From Lepidodermella squamata (taxonomy: Eukaryota > Gastrotricha): a stretch of 64,000 nucleotides of DNA. Made by a program: the position numbers and the translations under genes. Positions 46,742 through 57,989 of the stretch are shown here, piece by piece (position 1 is the first letter of the stretch; the number at the start of each line of letters is the position of its first letter). The notes below the pieces were generated by a model that was given only the letters and a program-made list of their open reading frames with translations, had not been told where the DNA came from and did no database searches. The stretch spans positions 1,178,001-1,242,000 of the forward strand of contig JBLDXI010000054.1 of the NCBI GenBank assembly GCA_047495785.1. The letters run 5' to 3'.

Positions 46742-47124
46742 CGCCCTTCAAACGCGCCCTGAGTTTGAGACAAGCATGATGCATGCTTTCCAAAGAAAAA
46801 TAAAAAAGCCAGTCCATGAAAAGGATGTTTGATATTGGGGAAGTTGATCGAAGGTTCCGTAGGTTCATTGTTTATTATTAAATTTTTTTTTAAATAAAGG
46901 TGCTCTGATTATATGCAGTCTTCTACCACCATGTGCCACCATGCCCCTTTGGTGGGAAGTTACCGCCGGTGGCGATTTTTTGAGAATTATGCGTCTAAAT
47001 GTCAATTTATGGTTGGCTTTTTTTAGCAATAAAATTACTGAAACTAACCTTTAAATTTAGCGCTTCTCGTGATTTCTCAAATCCACGTCATATTCATAAT
47101 TATGATTGCTATTCTGATTCCTCA

Positions 47125-47637
47125 CTCGATAATAGTTGGGAAATTGGGAAATCAAATTAGATATTCAGAATCAGCGCGATAAATTAGGGTAATCTGAAGG
47201 TTGGCGAACGGTTATCGTGAAAATTGGAGAAGAAATCGGAAGGTAACACACACACAATTTGAACGCACGCGCGTGCGCGCACTACTGTCAACCTATTGTA
47301 ACGATGTCCCGGGTGGCGACTGGCATCTACGCAATGCCTAAGAACAACATTGTGATTCTCATGTGATAGCTAATTAGGAAGTGATCGCGTGTTCGACTTA
47401 GATTTGTATCGCTAATATTTAAGGCCTTGAATTCCAACGATCAATGTTCGATTCATTCACAATAAAGTATAGGGTAGTCCCTGGCCAAGTCTTGATGTTT
47501 CCCTGACACCTATTTCCTATTTATTCCTCATTCCCGGTTTTGCATGCTTACTGCGCGTAAATTTGCAGATTACCCTGATTTTTTTGCGCTGATTCTGAAT
47601 ATTTAATTTGTTTTCCAAATTCCTACCTATTACCGAG
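47125..47637. repeat. Inverted repeat, arms about 72-75 bp, 370 bp apart
   Basis: The left arm (ctcgataatag...aaattagatattcagaatcagcgc...agggtaatctg) and the right arm (cagattaccctga...gcgctgattctgaatatttaattt...ctattaccgag) are imperfect reverse complements. It looks like a foldback transposon or a palindromic duplication. The spacer includes the acgcgcgtgcgcgc tract. Confidence 0.78.
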
Positions 47638-48009
47638 TTGTAATAACTATGTAAAATCAGAACTTGGGCAATATCAGTCTCTAAAAAACAATAGTGGTAA
47701 TTGACAAATTTTCCCAATAATGGAGAATAAATAACTAAAACAGTGCAACAGTAAAACATTTCAAGTGGAACTAGTAATCATTAAATATGACCGGAATTTT
47801 CAAATCTCGGAATGATTAACCGTTATCTATCGTTGATTATTCTAAGTTTGCTGTATCTTATTTCAGTCAATCGAGTAACGCGCAACAGAAAGGTGTGGCG
47901 AAAGCACGTTAAAATGGGTTGAAATGAGGCGGAGGCGATTTGGGAAGATTTGAGCTCGGAAGAAAAACACATTTTGCAGCCCTGAGGGTCGAATTACACT
48001 GTTTTATGT

Positions 48010-48178
48010 TGGTCATGGTAGCGCGGTCGCACACTCAGCTTTTGCTAGTCTTGCGACAGTCGCTCAGCCAACCCTTTTCGAACGCATGGGCGGGAACGAT
48101 TTTCCTCGTTCTCCACGTACTCGGACCTCGGACTGAGAAACCTGTTTCCCAGTGTGGAAACTGGCGGATTGTAGCATA
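48010..48178. repeat. Dispersed repeat, internally deleted copy
   Basis: Matches the left edge (cacactcagcttttgctagtc..cgaacgca) and the right edge (gactgagaaacctgtttcccagtgtggaaactggcgga) of the repeat at 9620-10040 but lacks the roughly 300-bp middle that is present at 36757-37062. Confidence 0.75.
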
Positions 48179-48179
48179 T

Positions 48180-48343
48180 CGTTAGCGTCGTTGAATAACT
48201 CTGATTTAGGCTTGTTTACATCCGTTTCAAGATCACAAGTATAAAGCGGAAGAGGCAAAACACAAAAGGCTTTTTACTTGTCACTCATCTCCTTGAAATG
48301 GATGCAAACAAGCCTAAATCCGAGTTATTCAACGACGCTAACG
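48180..48343. mobile_element. Foldback MITE, second full copy
   Basis: Same termini as 32965-33150 (cgttagcgtcgttgaataac ... ttattcaacgacgctaacg), flanked by atat at 48176-48179 and 48344-48347. Sits at the very end of the dispersed repeat at 48010-48178. Confidence 0.87.
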
Positions 48344-48347
48344 ATAT

Positions 48348-48710
48348 CTTGATATTTGGCGACCTTTATACATTAGCATTAGTATTGGTACACCTGGCAT
48401 ATCTCTGAGCCTTCTGTGAACCCCTAAAAAATTGATTTGGACAAACTGTGGGCCGCAACTGTGGCTACAGTCATGCCAGCTCTCAGTTTTCATTTGTGAG
48501 GCGAGTGCGTCCAGCTTGGAACCGGCTACCATCTTCCGTCGTTAATAATTCGTATTCTTCATTCTTGAAATATCTTAAATGCACTGACTTGGAAAAATTC
48601 ACAATTTCTGTGGTGAGGCGCCATAACTTAACGTTTTGTTAATTCCTAATTGCTAAATGTCGAAAGACAAATTGCAAAATAAAACAGTATCAGTATCAGT
48701 ATCAGCATGT
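48348..48710 (+). mobile_element. 5'-truncated LINE fragment (RT C-terminus) with tandem tail
   Basis: The plus strand encodes a typical LINE reverse-transcriptase C-terminus: FSFVRRVRPAWNRLPSSVVN, then SYSSFLKYLKCTDLEKF, ending in TAA at about 48640. The 3' end terminates in a cagtat-type tandem tail (cagtatcagtatcagtatca, 48687-48706). Upstream DLYTLALVL is the usual leucine-rich stretch, but a stop intervenes. Dead fragment. Confidence 0.8.
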
Positions 48711-49197
48711 GCCCATGAGTTGAGACGGCCCAGGTGATCAATTCGAGTATTCGGAAATGGCAATGTTGGATAGTATCTTGACCAGAGACAAGACACATAT
48801 TGCGAGAGCAACCAAAAAGGGTCAAAATTCACGGTTTTTTATCATGGCCAGACACTAATAGCAGGGTAATAACGATTAGTATTCACTATTCACAGCTCTT
48901 CATGGTAGAGTTCCTGATGTGTTGTAAAACGCCAACAAGTTGTCTGCTTTTTGCGATCAGCCCGGGACAGTGGTTTTTCACTTAAGAGCCGATTCACTCT
49001 CAGCGACTTAGATATGCTAAGCTAGGAACAAGTCCAAAGCGGCCAAAATTCACATTTTTTATACAAATCTGACGCCTGTGAGTATTCACAGCTGCTCCTT
49101 ACAGATTCGATATTATCCTATAGCCTGAAATGAACGCTCACGAAAAACGGCTAGTTTATTCAGCTGCTTTTGATGCTCCATCACTGTGCGTCACGGC

Positions 49198-49204
49198 TAT
49201 AAAA
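49198..49204 (+). promoter_or_regulatory. TATA box of S3
   Basis: TATAAAA 77 bp upstream of the S3 start, in the block conserved across S genes. Confidence 0.8.
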
Positions 49205-49280
49205 TGTCTCCGATTCTTTCCAGGAAACATCGCAACATTTCTCATTCTTGATTTTGATTTTGATCATTCAACTAAACATT

Positions 49281-49940
49281 ATGGCTGCTCGTCTCCTTTG
49301 CTTATCCATGGCCGTCGCCTGTGCTGCCGCCATCAACTTCAACCAGGAGAAGTACCATCAGGAGGTCGTCTACAACGGCGAGCAGAAGTGCAAGGAAGTC
49401 TGCGAGGCTAAGCAATTACCCATGCACGAATTCCACGCCACCGGTGCGGAACAAAGCGTCGGCATTTGCGAGTGCTACATTGCTGCAGCTGACAAGCCAG
49501 TCACAACGGACAACGGACCCGCCCTGCCCTCCGACCAGCAAGGCGAGAATTCCCAGGATAACAGCGACACACTGTCCGCCCCTAGCAAGTACCATCAAGA
49601 GGTCGTCTACAACGGCGAGGAGAAGTGCAAAGAGGTCTGTGAAGCAAAGAATTTGCCCATGCATGAGTTCCACGCCACTGGTGCGGAGCAGAGCGTCGGC
49701 ATTTGCGAGTGCTACATTGCTGCAGCAGACAAGCCTATCGCAAGGGAAATCAGCGACGAACTGCCCGCCCCTACCACCAAGTACCATCTAGAGGTCGTCT
49801 ACAACGGCGAAGAGAAGTGCAAGGAAGTCTGCGAAGCGAGGAACCTGCCCATGCACGAGTTCCACGCCACCGGTGCGGAACAGAGTGTCGGCCTTTGCGA
49901 GTGCTACATTGCAGCTGCTGATAAGCCGGTCTCCGCCTAA
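49281..49940 (+). CDS. Secreted Cys-rich repeat protein S3 (three modules)
   Basis: Single exon, 219 aa. Signal peptide MAARLLCLSMAVACAAA, then three four-cysteine modules (CKEVC ... ICECYI or LCECYI). The spacer between modules 1 and 2 (DNGPALPSDQQGENSQDNSD) is the linker found near the N-terminus of S2 and S4, while the spacer between modules 2 and 3 (AREISDELPAPTT) is that of S1. S3 is thus a mosaic of both subtypes. An AATAAA lies about 95 bp after the stop (near 50037). The upstream 450 bp are duplicated from, or to, the S1 promoter region. Confidence 0.88.
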   Translation: MAARLLCLSMAVACAAAINFNQEKYHQEVVYNGEQKCKEVCEAKQLPMHEFHATGAEQSVGICECYIAAADKPVTTDNGPALPSDQQGENSQDNSDTLSAPSKYHQEVVYNGEEKCKEVCEAKNLPMHEFHATGAEQSVGICECYIAAADKPIAREISDELPAPTTKYHLEVVYNGEEKCKEVCEARNLPMHEFHATGAEQSVGLCECYIAAADKPVSA

Positions 49941-50862
49941 TCCAGCAACTGCGGTCTCTCGAAGACAAGAGGTTAACTAAATGACTTGGTGGAGGGTACT
50001 GATTAGCTATATCGCTCATGGGGTGTTATTGAAAGGGAAATAAAGGCAACAAATTTAAAGGCATCGATCTTTTCGATCTTTTTCACTGTATGTGTTACAG
50101 TAACATCTGCAATATTCAGTGCTGTCTGTCATCTATCTGTCATTCATTCTGTGACCACTTAAAAGTCCAATCCAATGCGCACGCTGATTGGTCAATCGAT
50201 CGTTGCTATGACTCCCGGATGAAACGTTCTGTCGTGCGATCCATAAGATTTTGTGCAACAAGTGTTTTTTGCCGCAGCAATTTACCACAATTAATATGGA
50301 GTTTACGCTCGTGGTCAATGGAAACCGGGCAGAGGGTGTGGCAAGGTCATTTTTTTCTTAAATATAAAATAATTTATTAGTGGATCGCACGACGGAAATG
50401 TTTCATTCCGGAGTCATTAGCAACGATAAATTGACCAATCAGCGTGCGCGTCAAGGTTCAACTTACCAGTAGTTCCACAATGTTATCTATGGAGGATTTC
50501 GACATGAATGGAGACGGTTTTGCCGTTCTTCTTTGATAATTAGCTTAAAGGGACCGGAAGTAATATCACTGATTTTACGATATCTCAAGTTCCAATTGTC
50601 CAACAAGTATTAGTAGAAAATAGACACATTTTTGCGAAAAGCATACATACTTACCACATCAAAAGAGTGGGATGATGGAACATGAACACATTTGTATGTA
50701 AATCTTTTCCCACACAACGGCAATAGAGTGAGCTGAATAAATTGTGAAATTGCTAAAAATAAGTTTGTTAACTTGAGTTATAAGCAATCAATTAGGTGTA
50801 GAAAGGTTTGTATTAGCTGCTGATTATTTCAGGTTACCGGGGATTCACTGTTTTCCATATTT
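49941..50862. other. Intergenic region between S3 and R8 (convergent)
   Basis: S3 3' UTR and R8 3' flank. An imperfect inverted pair occurs: accaatcc-aatgcgcacgctgattggtc around 50165-50195 and gaccaatcagcgtgcgcgtc around 50432-50452, with atgaaacgttctgtcgtgcgatcc / ggatcgcacgacgg-aaatgtttcat around 50219 and 50381, so 50165-50455 is probably another foldback element. No gene seen. Confidence 0.6.
50165..50455. mobile_element. Probable foldback element, about 290 bp
   Basis: Nested inverted matches: cgcacgctgattggtcaatc (50176) with ttgaccaatcagcgtgcgcg (50431), and ggatgaaacgttctgtcgtg (50218) with the cgcacgacggaaatgtttca block (50385). Ordered as an inverted repeat with a spacer. No coding capacity; termini and target duplication not determined. 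Confidence 0.65.
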
Positions 50863-53563
50863 CTAAATGCGATTATTTGCAGGGGCTGGTAATACTTGGA
50901 TTGGTGGCTTGTGCTCGGCAGTCTTTGATCGAATCTTGTAAAAAAAGGGATTATAGTAAATTCAAAGCATTCCTTGTGATCTCACCTGGTATATTTTTCC
51001 AGCAGATAAGAGACCAAGGTTTAGCATTACAACCAAGATCACAGTAACAGATACTGCTAGCCGCTGCTTGGCTTGCTCTTTGAAAATGAAAGCTGCAATC
51101 ACAGCCCCACACATCAGCATCAGAACCGAGCCGTAGAAGCTGTAAATTACTGCTTTTAGATCATTTACACACGCCAAAGATATCTAAAAGGAAAAGTTAG
51201 GAAATTTGATTGGAGAAGTCAAGACTTACTGATCGCAATCCAAATGCCAAGAAAGTTCCTCTGAGAATCAAAATCGCGTAGAATGCCACGAATATTCCGA
51301 CAACAGCTTGGACTATCACTGATTCACCGAAATCACACGCGTAAATGATTTCCTGGTAAACAACCTCGGTGCCCAATTCAGTTTCCGCAAGTGAGCTTAA
51401 AGTCCTCGAATTAGTTATCGGAGCCGCTTTGAACCAAATCAAAAGTAGAACTATCGCAAGACCGAGAAAGATCATCCCTGTGATAGCCATCCTTCTCATC
51501 GACTTTTTCCGGTCGAACGGTGTTGCCGGCTTCAAGATTTGGCTCGAGGCAGTTGAAAGTGTTGAGATGCTTCTAGCACCGAACATTGGGCTAGCAGCTG
51601 TGGGTCGTGAGTTATTCTTCGATACATGTTTCGAATCAGGCGCTGAAGTTTTCGCCAAAGAATGCCAAATTTTGAAAGTGAGATATAATTTCGCTGTCAT
51701 TCCGTACAGAATACAACCGATGCCTGGAAACAGGAATCCGAAAGATGCCATGCAAAGTTGGTTGTTGAAGGTTGTAAATTCTGGACGTTGGATGAAAGAT
51801 GATATCAGCATCAACACATCACCGAGCAGCACAAAATAGTTGAAGATCGGAAGAGATTTCTTGACGGTGATTGATTTACGCTTGAAAACAAGGAAGGTCG
51901 ACACACAGATTACAATTAGTAACTCGAAGCTCGAAATTACGATGATAGTAACGTAGCTACCCATAGCAATCAAAGGTGTTTCGATCTGGACGATTCGCAG
52001 TCCATCAACAGGGGGATTTCCACTTGGGGTATTCCAAGATATGGGCATCGGGCCAAATGTTGTGGTCCTAGCCCGGCTCATGAATACAGCCACTGGCTTC
52101 GTAGTCATTAGCGTTGAATTAGGAATTCGTTGATATTGATAGAAGGCGTATGCGATATTACCGCCAGTGTTTCTCGTTGTATTCCGCTCAAAGCCAAACT
52201 CACCCAATTTCCCGGCAACACGCGTTGTGTAGAGTGCCTTTTTCATTTCTGCGACTATGAATGAACCGTTTTTCTTGAAGTTATCCGTAGTTGTTGTCCA
52301 ATCCAGTAGGGTTTGGTTGATTGTGTTCAGCGACGATTCAGTCGAATTGAGGACGAATAGTGAGAGCAACAACGGGTCATAGAATTGATGGCGAGATATC
52401 CAGGAGTTGACTTGAGGGTTGACGTCGATCATAGAATTGATTGCATCGTCAAATTCCTGGGCTGAATTGCCCAATGAGTCCTTTTTAGACCACTGGCCTA
52501 ATTCCATAGCTGTGGCCTGGTTATGCATCACTGAGCTCATGAGTACCTCGCCAAGCATTTGAGATGTGCACCAGTTGAATCTCAAAGGATCACTTTGCGT
52601 GAAGGCAGCTCTTGATGGGATTAAAATGACATAATGTGGCCCATAAAATCCGAAACGATGAAGCCAACACGCGACTCGAGATGGGTATATTGCCCCGAGA
52701 ACAATGATTCGAGGGTCGAGGGTTTTCATTTCCTCAACAGTAGCACAGATCTCTTCAGACTCTGGCGGGATGTTGTAGACAAAGGGTATTTTGTAAATCC
52801 CGAGGGTCCTGATGTTGTACTTCGCCTCAAGCATCAGAGACGCGTCAATCTCCATTTGATTGTAAATTCCGTACATTTCCGAGATTTGCGCCATTTTTCG
52901 CCAATTCATCAGTTGCATGAACTGCCCAACTGCTTCGTAGTTATCGCTAACTGATGGCGATAGATTATACAAATTCTTGAGCAGGCTTCTTTTAGTATCA
53001 ACATCGTCCATAATGGTGACGGCTGTGATCTGAAAATGCAACTTTGATTGGGAATTATGAAGATATTACAAATCTTACTGAAATGAAGTTGTAAACCGCC
53101 ATTGCTTGGCCGTTGTAGTAATGTGCCGGGCACGTAGAGTGGATGAATAATGGAAACCGGCCTTCAGCTCTATCGTTCTCACTCATTTTAGAATGGAAAC
53201 CTTCGATTCCAGGGTGCCTGCTGCACTGTAGTAAATACATCGGAAAATGAATGTCGTGCCTTTCATTGTCTAACTTACGTAGTCGTTGTATACATCAATC
53301 ACAATTTCGTAATTTGATAGCAAGTTCGGAACATTTTTGATGCTATCCAGGGCGTAACGCATTGGTTCTGTACAAATGGGGCCGTTGTTGAGAGTGGGCG
53401 TTCCCCAGTAGTTGGCAGAGGCAAGTAGCCTTATCACAGGGCGAGAATTATTCTGGTTGTAACCTGTTCTGTAAATGACGTCTGGAATTGGGCTGTTCAT
53501 TGGCAGTTTAGCTGTCAAACTGGTACGAACTACAAAGAGCTGAATCAAAATAATTGAAAGCAT
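50863..53563 (-). CDS. GABA-B-like class C GPCR R8
   Basis: Five phase-0 exons: 53563-53279, 53225-53079, 53029-51230, 51183-50986 and 50934-50863, giving about 833 aa. Signal peptide MLSIILIQLFVVRTSLTA. Flytrap opening RPVIRLLASANYWGTPTL; exon 2 starts CSRHPGIEGFHSKMSENDRA; exon 3 carries the ITAVTIMDDVDTKRSLLKNL segment, DPRIIVLGAIYPSRVACWLH and TM1-6; exon 4 TM7; exon 5 the tail IRSKTAEHKPPIQVLPAPAN. It is the sister of R4, with a longer second cytoplasmic region (a Ser/Pro-rich insertion near 51520-51650). Introns 46-53 nt. Confidence 0.87.
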
Positions 53564-54170
53564 GTCGGTAAAGCCTTTGGCGTTCTTATTGAGTGCTGAT
53601 AAAGAGACGTTCCTGTGCAATCACATTTCTGTGCAATCACGTTGATAGGTTTTTAAAACAAATATTAATCAGAATTAAGCTCAGCATTATCACAGATTAG
53701 GATATCTCCGTCCTATGCCTACTTTTAGTAAACAAAATGGCTACATAGAGATCTCATAGATTCACTCTCAAGTCTGAGTTGGAGCCTGAACGAAGCTCTA
53801 AGGAAGCCAATCAATCATCTTGAAAGCTTTCGAAATGTCCTCAGCTTGAAAAAATGTTCATTTCTAATTTCAATCGCGTGGTTGAAATTTGTCTGCTTTG
53901 GATCAGATCATTGCGACCTAATTTGCGACTCGTATGTTCTATAACACGATGCGCATATTCTTATCACGCTGAATCAATGTGGAATGCGCTCAAAAGGAAA
54001 TGGTAAATTATTGCGTTCCTTATTTTATTTCGCTTGAAATAACCCGAAACCAATATGCTAAGAATTATGAAAGAGTTAGCTTATCACTAACCTTTACCTT
54101 GTCAGCCCTGAGCTCTTCTCATTCAGAGAAACCCATATTGCAACCTAGATTCTCTGCCGTTGTTAGATGT

Positions 54171-54602
54171 TTAAGCGGTGATAGGCTTGTCAGCTGCAGC
54201 AATGAAGCACTCGCAAAAGCCGACGCTCTGCTCCGCACCGGTGGCGTGGAATTCGTGCATGGGCAGATTCTTAGCTTCGCAGACTTCCTGGCACTGCTGT
54301 TCGCCGCTGTGGACAACCTCCTGATGGTACTTCTCAGGGTGGAAGTTGAAGCAGTTGCAGAGCTCGATGGGGCCCAGGTATTGCGACCATTTGTAGATGG
54401 AGGACTGGTTCTGGCACTTCGCGTCACAATCTTCAGCGCTTTCAACGCCGAAGATCATGCTAGGGGCGGATAGTTTGTCGCTGTTCTCCCCGTAATAGTC
54501 GCCCTGCTGGTCGGAGGGCAAGGCGGGTCCGTTGTCACCATCGACAATGATGGCGGCAGCACAGGCGACGGCCATGGAGAAGCAAACGAGACGAGCAGCC
54601 AT
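54171..54602 (-). CDS. Secreted Cys-rich protein S4
   Basis: Single exon, 143 aa, the duplicate of S2 with the same two-module layout (CDAKC...LCNCF and CQEVC...FCECF) and acidic linker. Signal peptide MAARLVCFSMAVACAAA. Differences from S2 are scattered substitutions (for example YYGENS for YYVENS, SQYLG for SQFLG, ECFIAA for ECFISA), with no frame damage, so both copies look functional. Confidence 0.87.
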   Translation of the reverse strand: MAARLVCFSMAVACAAAIIVDGDNGPALPSDQQGDYYGENSDKLSAPSMIFGVESAEDCDAKCQNQSSIYKWSQYLGPIELCNCFNFHPEKYHQEVVHSGEQQCQEVCEAKNLPMHEFHATGAEQSVGFCECFIAAADKPITA

Positions 54603-54677
54603 GATGTGTATTTGATTGATAAGATCAAAATGAAGACTGAGAAATGTTGCGATGTTTTCTGGGAAAATTCGGAGACA

Positions 54678-54684
54678 TTTTATA
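54678..54684 (-). promoter_or_regulatory. TATA box of S4
   Basis: TATAAAA on the minus strand, 76 bp upstream of the start, in the conserved S-gene promoter block. Confidence 0.78.
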
Positions 54685-55356
54685 GCCTTGCTAACCAGTG
54701 AAAGAGCATCAAAGGCAGCTGAATAAACTAACTGTTTTAGTCAGCCCTCGTTACAGCCTCCGGGATGATGTCGATTCTATGAGGAGCAGCTGATACTTAC
54801 CTTTCACCGTGTTATCGTTTTATGTGAATCATGCCGTAATAAAAACCATGAATTTTGACCCCTTTTGACAACTACCCTGCCTTACCATGTCTACGTCACT
54901 TGAAGTGAATCGGTTATTACAGCCCGAAAAAATTCTGTTTCGAGCTGATCGCAAGAGCAGACGACTTGCTATGGCGTTTGTAAACATTGGTAAACTTGTT
55001 AAAAACCATCATTATTTTATCAGCTTTCTAGTGATAACATAGACGGATGCGGACTATAGCACAAAATGATCATAAAAAGTGGTGATGATATTAAAAACAT
55101 GTTATCATAGACGGTTGATAACAGCTGGGTAAATAACACAGAACATTATTCCCAGTGCATCTTTTTTATTAGCCATAACACGGCCACAATCTCTGGTCTA
55201 ATAGTTCGTTAAAGAAAAAAGGTCAAAATTGAAATCGCTTGTTTCGCATTTTCAAGCTCGGGATTTCATTCCAAATCTGCTGTCACGGGGATTCGGAGTT
55301 GAATTGCTGTTACGTAGCATAGCCAAACATCCATTTATGTGAAATCCAGAGTTGGA

Positions 55357-57989
55357 TCAAGTTCGATTTTTCTTCAATAAAAGCTAGGCACATGAAAATT
55401 TTTAAAACATTAGTTCACATTGGTTTCGAACTTACTTTTAAAATAGTGACGGGAACCAAATTAGCGATAACAAATAACAGCGAGAAAGATGAGAAGAGAA
55501 TCATAAGATTCTCTGAGCGTTTTCGAGCCATTAGAGGGACCAGAATCAATGCTGCAATCACGAGAGTTAATTTGAAATTCACAAAACGTGCAATGTTGAG
55601 AACATCTCTTCCCTGCATGGTTTGCTTAAGCCTCTGTTGAAGTTAAGTGAAATGCAGATTATGAACGACAATATAGCCTGGCATACCTTATTAGCATGTA
55701 CACTCAGTGATTGGAAGATTATCCTCAGAAACAATCCAAACAGAAGTATCGCAATGATGACTGCGATTGATAAACTGTCATATCGACCAAGAAAACTATC
55801 GAGTATATCGCATTCGAAGCTGAACGGTTGATAAATCACACCGGATGATTCATCATGTATCCTTTCCGAGAAAACTGCTATCGCATGTATTTTATGAATG
55901 CTGACTAAGGTTACGGCCAGTGCGCCATTGATTGCAGTCCAAAATCCAGTCAAAAGGCAGCTAGTCTCAGGGAATTTAGGCAAATTTCCACAATATACCG
56001 GCTCGTCAGGCTGAATTATGATCGTTGATCTTTTTCGCCCTTGTATTTGAAGGCTAAAATGCGAACTCACGATTGATGCCCTTATTTCTTGGCGATAGTT
56101 CAACTTCGATGAAATCCCGCAGAGTATCAAAGACAGTCCGAGGACAACAAGAACAGGCATTACGCTACAGTTAACGTATATCTTTACTCTAACCTCATTT
56201 ATGGGTACGGCGAAAGCATGACTCAATAGTATGACATCCCCTAGCAAAATGACGTAATCATCCCGTCTCAATCTTATTCGAACTAATCTGGGCATCTTCT
56301 TACGAAGTACAGCCAATGTGACAAAAGAGCAACATACCAAACTTTCAAACGCAGCTAGTACGATGAGGATTAATCCATTTTCCATCTTCAGCATGGGTTC
56401 ATTGACAAGGATAATTCTGTCTTCATCGTGAGGTATCGCTCCACTTTTAGTGTTCCATTTCAAATCCAATATCTTGAGAGGATCTTTTACGTCATTTTGT
56501 TTGAGGTATGCGGCAGTGGAGAATCCTGAGTTATTATATAAAGTTCTTGTGAAGGTGATTGGAACGTAGCCTTTAGTAAGGCCTGTCTGTCTATTGATCT
56601 CATACTCCCCCTTGAGACCTCTGAAATTAAGCCGGTACGCTCCTTCTTTAATAACTGAGACCATGTGACTACCGTTAGCTGCGAAATTCGACCCAGAAGT
56701 TACCCAATCTAACAAGGTTTGATCCGACTCTTTGAGAACCTGTTCGGTTGAATGAATTAGCTGACCCACAGCTAACGCCCTGTCGTAGCAGATGACAGGC
56801 CAATATTCCCAGTTTCTACTTTTCTCAGGGCTATCAATCCTATCTTTTAGCATAATCCTCATTTCTCGCTCAGAAAGCCCAGTTGAGTCTACAGTTTGAG
56901 GCCCGAAAACATCTCCGAGGCTTGTATCGCCGTAGTATATGAAACTTGGCGCGACTTGTAAAATCATGTTCTCCGTGCACCATGATTCTACTCGGGAGGA
57001 TATCGCAACCCCAGGAGCGAGCCATGAGAACCAGGCTAACGAAAACACAACATATTGTGGCCCGTACATCCCCATTCGATACAGCCAACAGGCCACTGCA
57101 GTCGGTCGGGGGCTTTGAGAGATGATTATTCGAGGCTCGCGTCGTTTCATCTCTTCAAAGTCTTGAAAATTGCTCTCAGGATCTCCATACGAGATGTGAA
57201 CTTTGCCCATCCATGCTATGGTGATATTAGCTTCCTCCAATGCCATTAACAGAGCTGGGTCCATCTGTAATAAAAAATTAGGCATAAAAATAAAATCAGT
57301 GATAAGGCTAATCATACCATATCAGCGTATGCATTTATGTCTGAGAGTACGGCTACTTTTTTCCAGGCCATTTTTCGAATGAATTTTGCTAGTGCGATGT
57401 ACTGGATATCGCCCCGTTGACCGAAGTTTATGTAGTTGGGCAGTCGATTTCGCTCGAGATACAGCCGATTAGTCCCTTGCGCTAGCGTGATCTTAAGGCC
57501 AAAAGAGCAATACCTCGGAAAAATTACATAGAAATAGGAACTCACAGCTACAAAGTTGAACTGCCGAACCAAGGAGGCAGATATAAACTGCCCGATCTGC
57601 TCATCACACTCCGGAGCTACGAAAATCGGCAATCCATTCTTCGCATCGGCGTTGAATCGTAGATTTATTGCCAGGCTATTCGCTATGGTATCGTCCAGGC
57701 AGTTGTCCTCAACCAGATCAAGCACTAGTTCGTAATTTGGTAGCCATTTTTCTTCAGACCGAAGCTGGTCTAAAGCGATGCCCATAGCTTCACTGCAAGG
57801 CGGCCCTGTGGGGAACGCGCCACCGTAAGATATCGACATCAGAACGTGTACCGGGGTCCGATTCTTGGCTGCCGCTTTCTTGAACTCCGAAGATGCCTGG
57901 CATTGAGGAATCGGGTCGTCCAAAGATATTTTGACTGAACTTACTAGAGAGGAAATAGTCAAGAAAGCTAAAACAAATAATTTCGCCAT
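55357..57989 (-). CDS. GABA-B-like class C GPCR R9 (duplicate of R5)
   Basis: Five exons: 57989-57546, 57491-57318, 57264-55687, 55633-55436 and 55383-55357, giving about 806 aa. Start at MAKLFVLAFLTISSLVSS, aligned to the R5 start; an ATG two codons earlier is also in frame. The flytrap, helix and tail layout equals R5. The first intron (54 nt) is a multiple of three and free of stops, so unspliced RNA would encode an in-frame 18-residue insertion in the ligand-binding domain. Exon 3 is three codons shorter than in R5 (cytoplasmic loop near 56030, where R5 has NDAM). Reading frame intact. Confidence 0.86.

Larger units (their letters stand above)
46268..48009. other. Intergenic region with a hairpin and a long inverted repeat
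   Basis: Upstream of R7. Contains a 10-bp perfect hairpin (46714-46741), a CA/CG-rich patch (47252-47281), and an inverted repeat with arms at about 47125-47198 and 47566-47637. No gene recognised. Confidence 0.6.

Noticed and set aside
47517-47759. 80-codon open frame (minus)
   Set aside because: Part of it lies in the right arm of the inverted repeat; no recognisable domain or splice context.
48064-48258. Short minus-strand frame at 48.1-48.3 kb
   Set aside because: It is composed of dispersed repeat and MITE sequence; similar frames appear in the other MITE copy.
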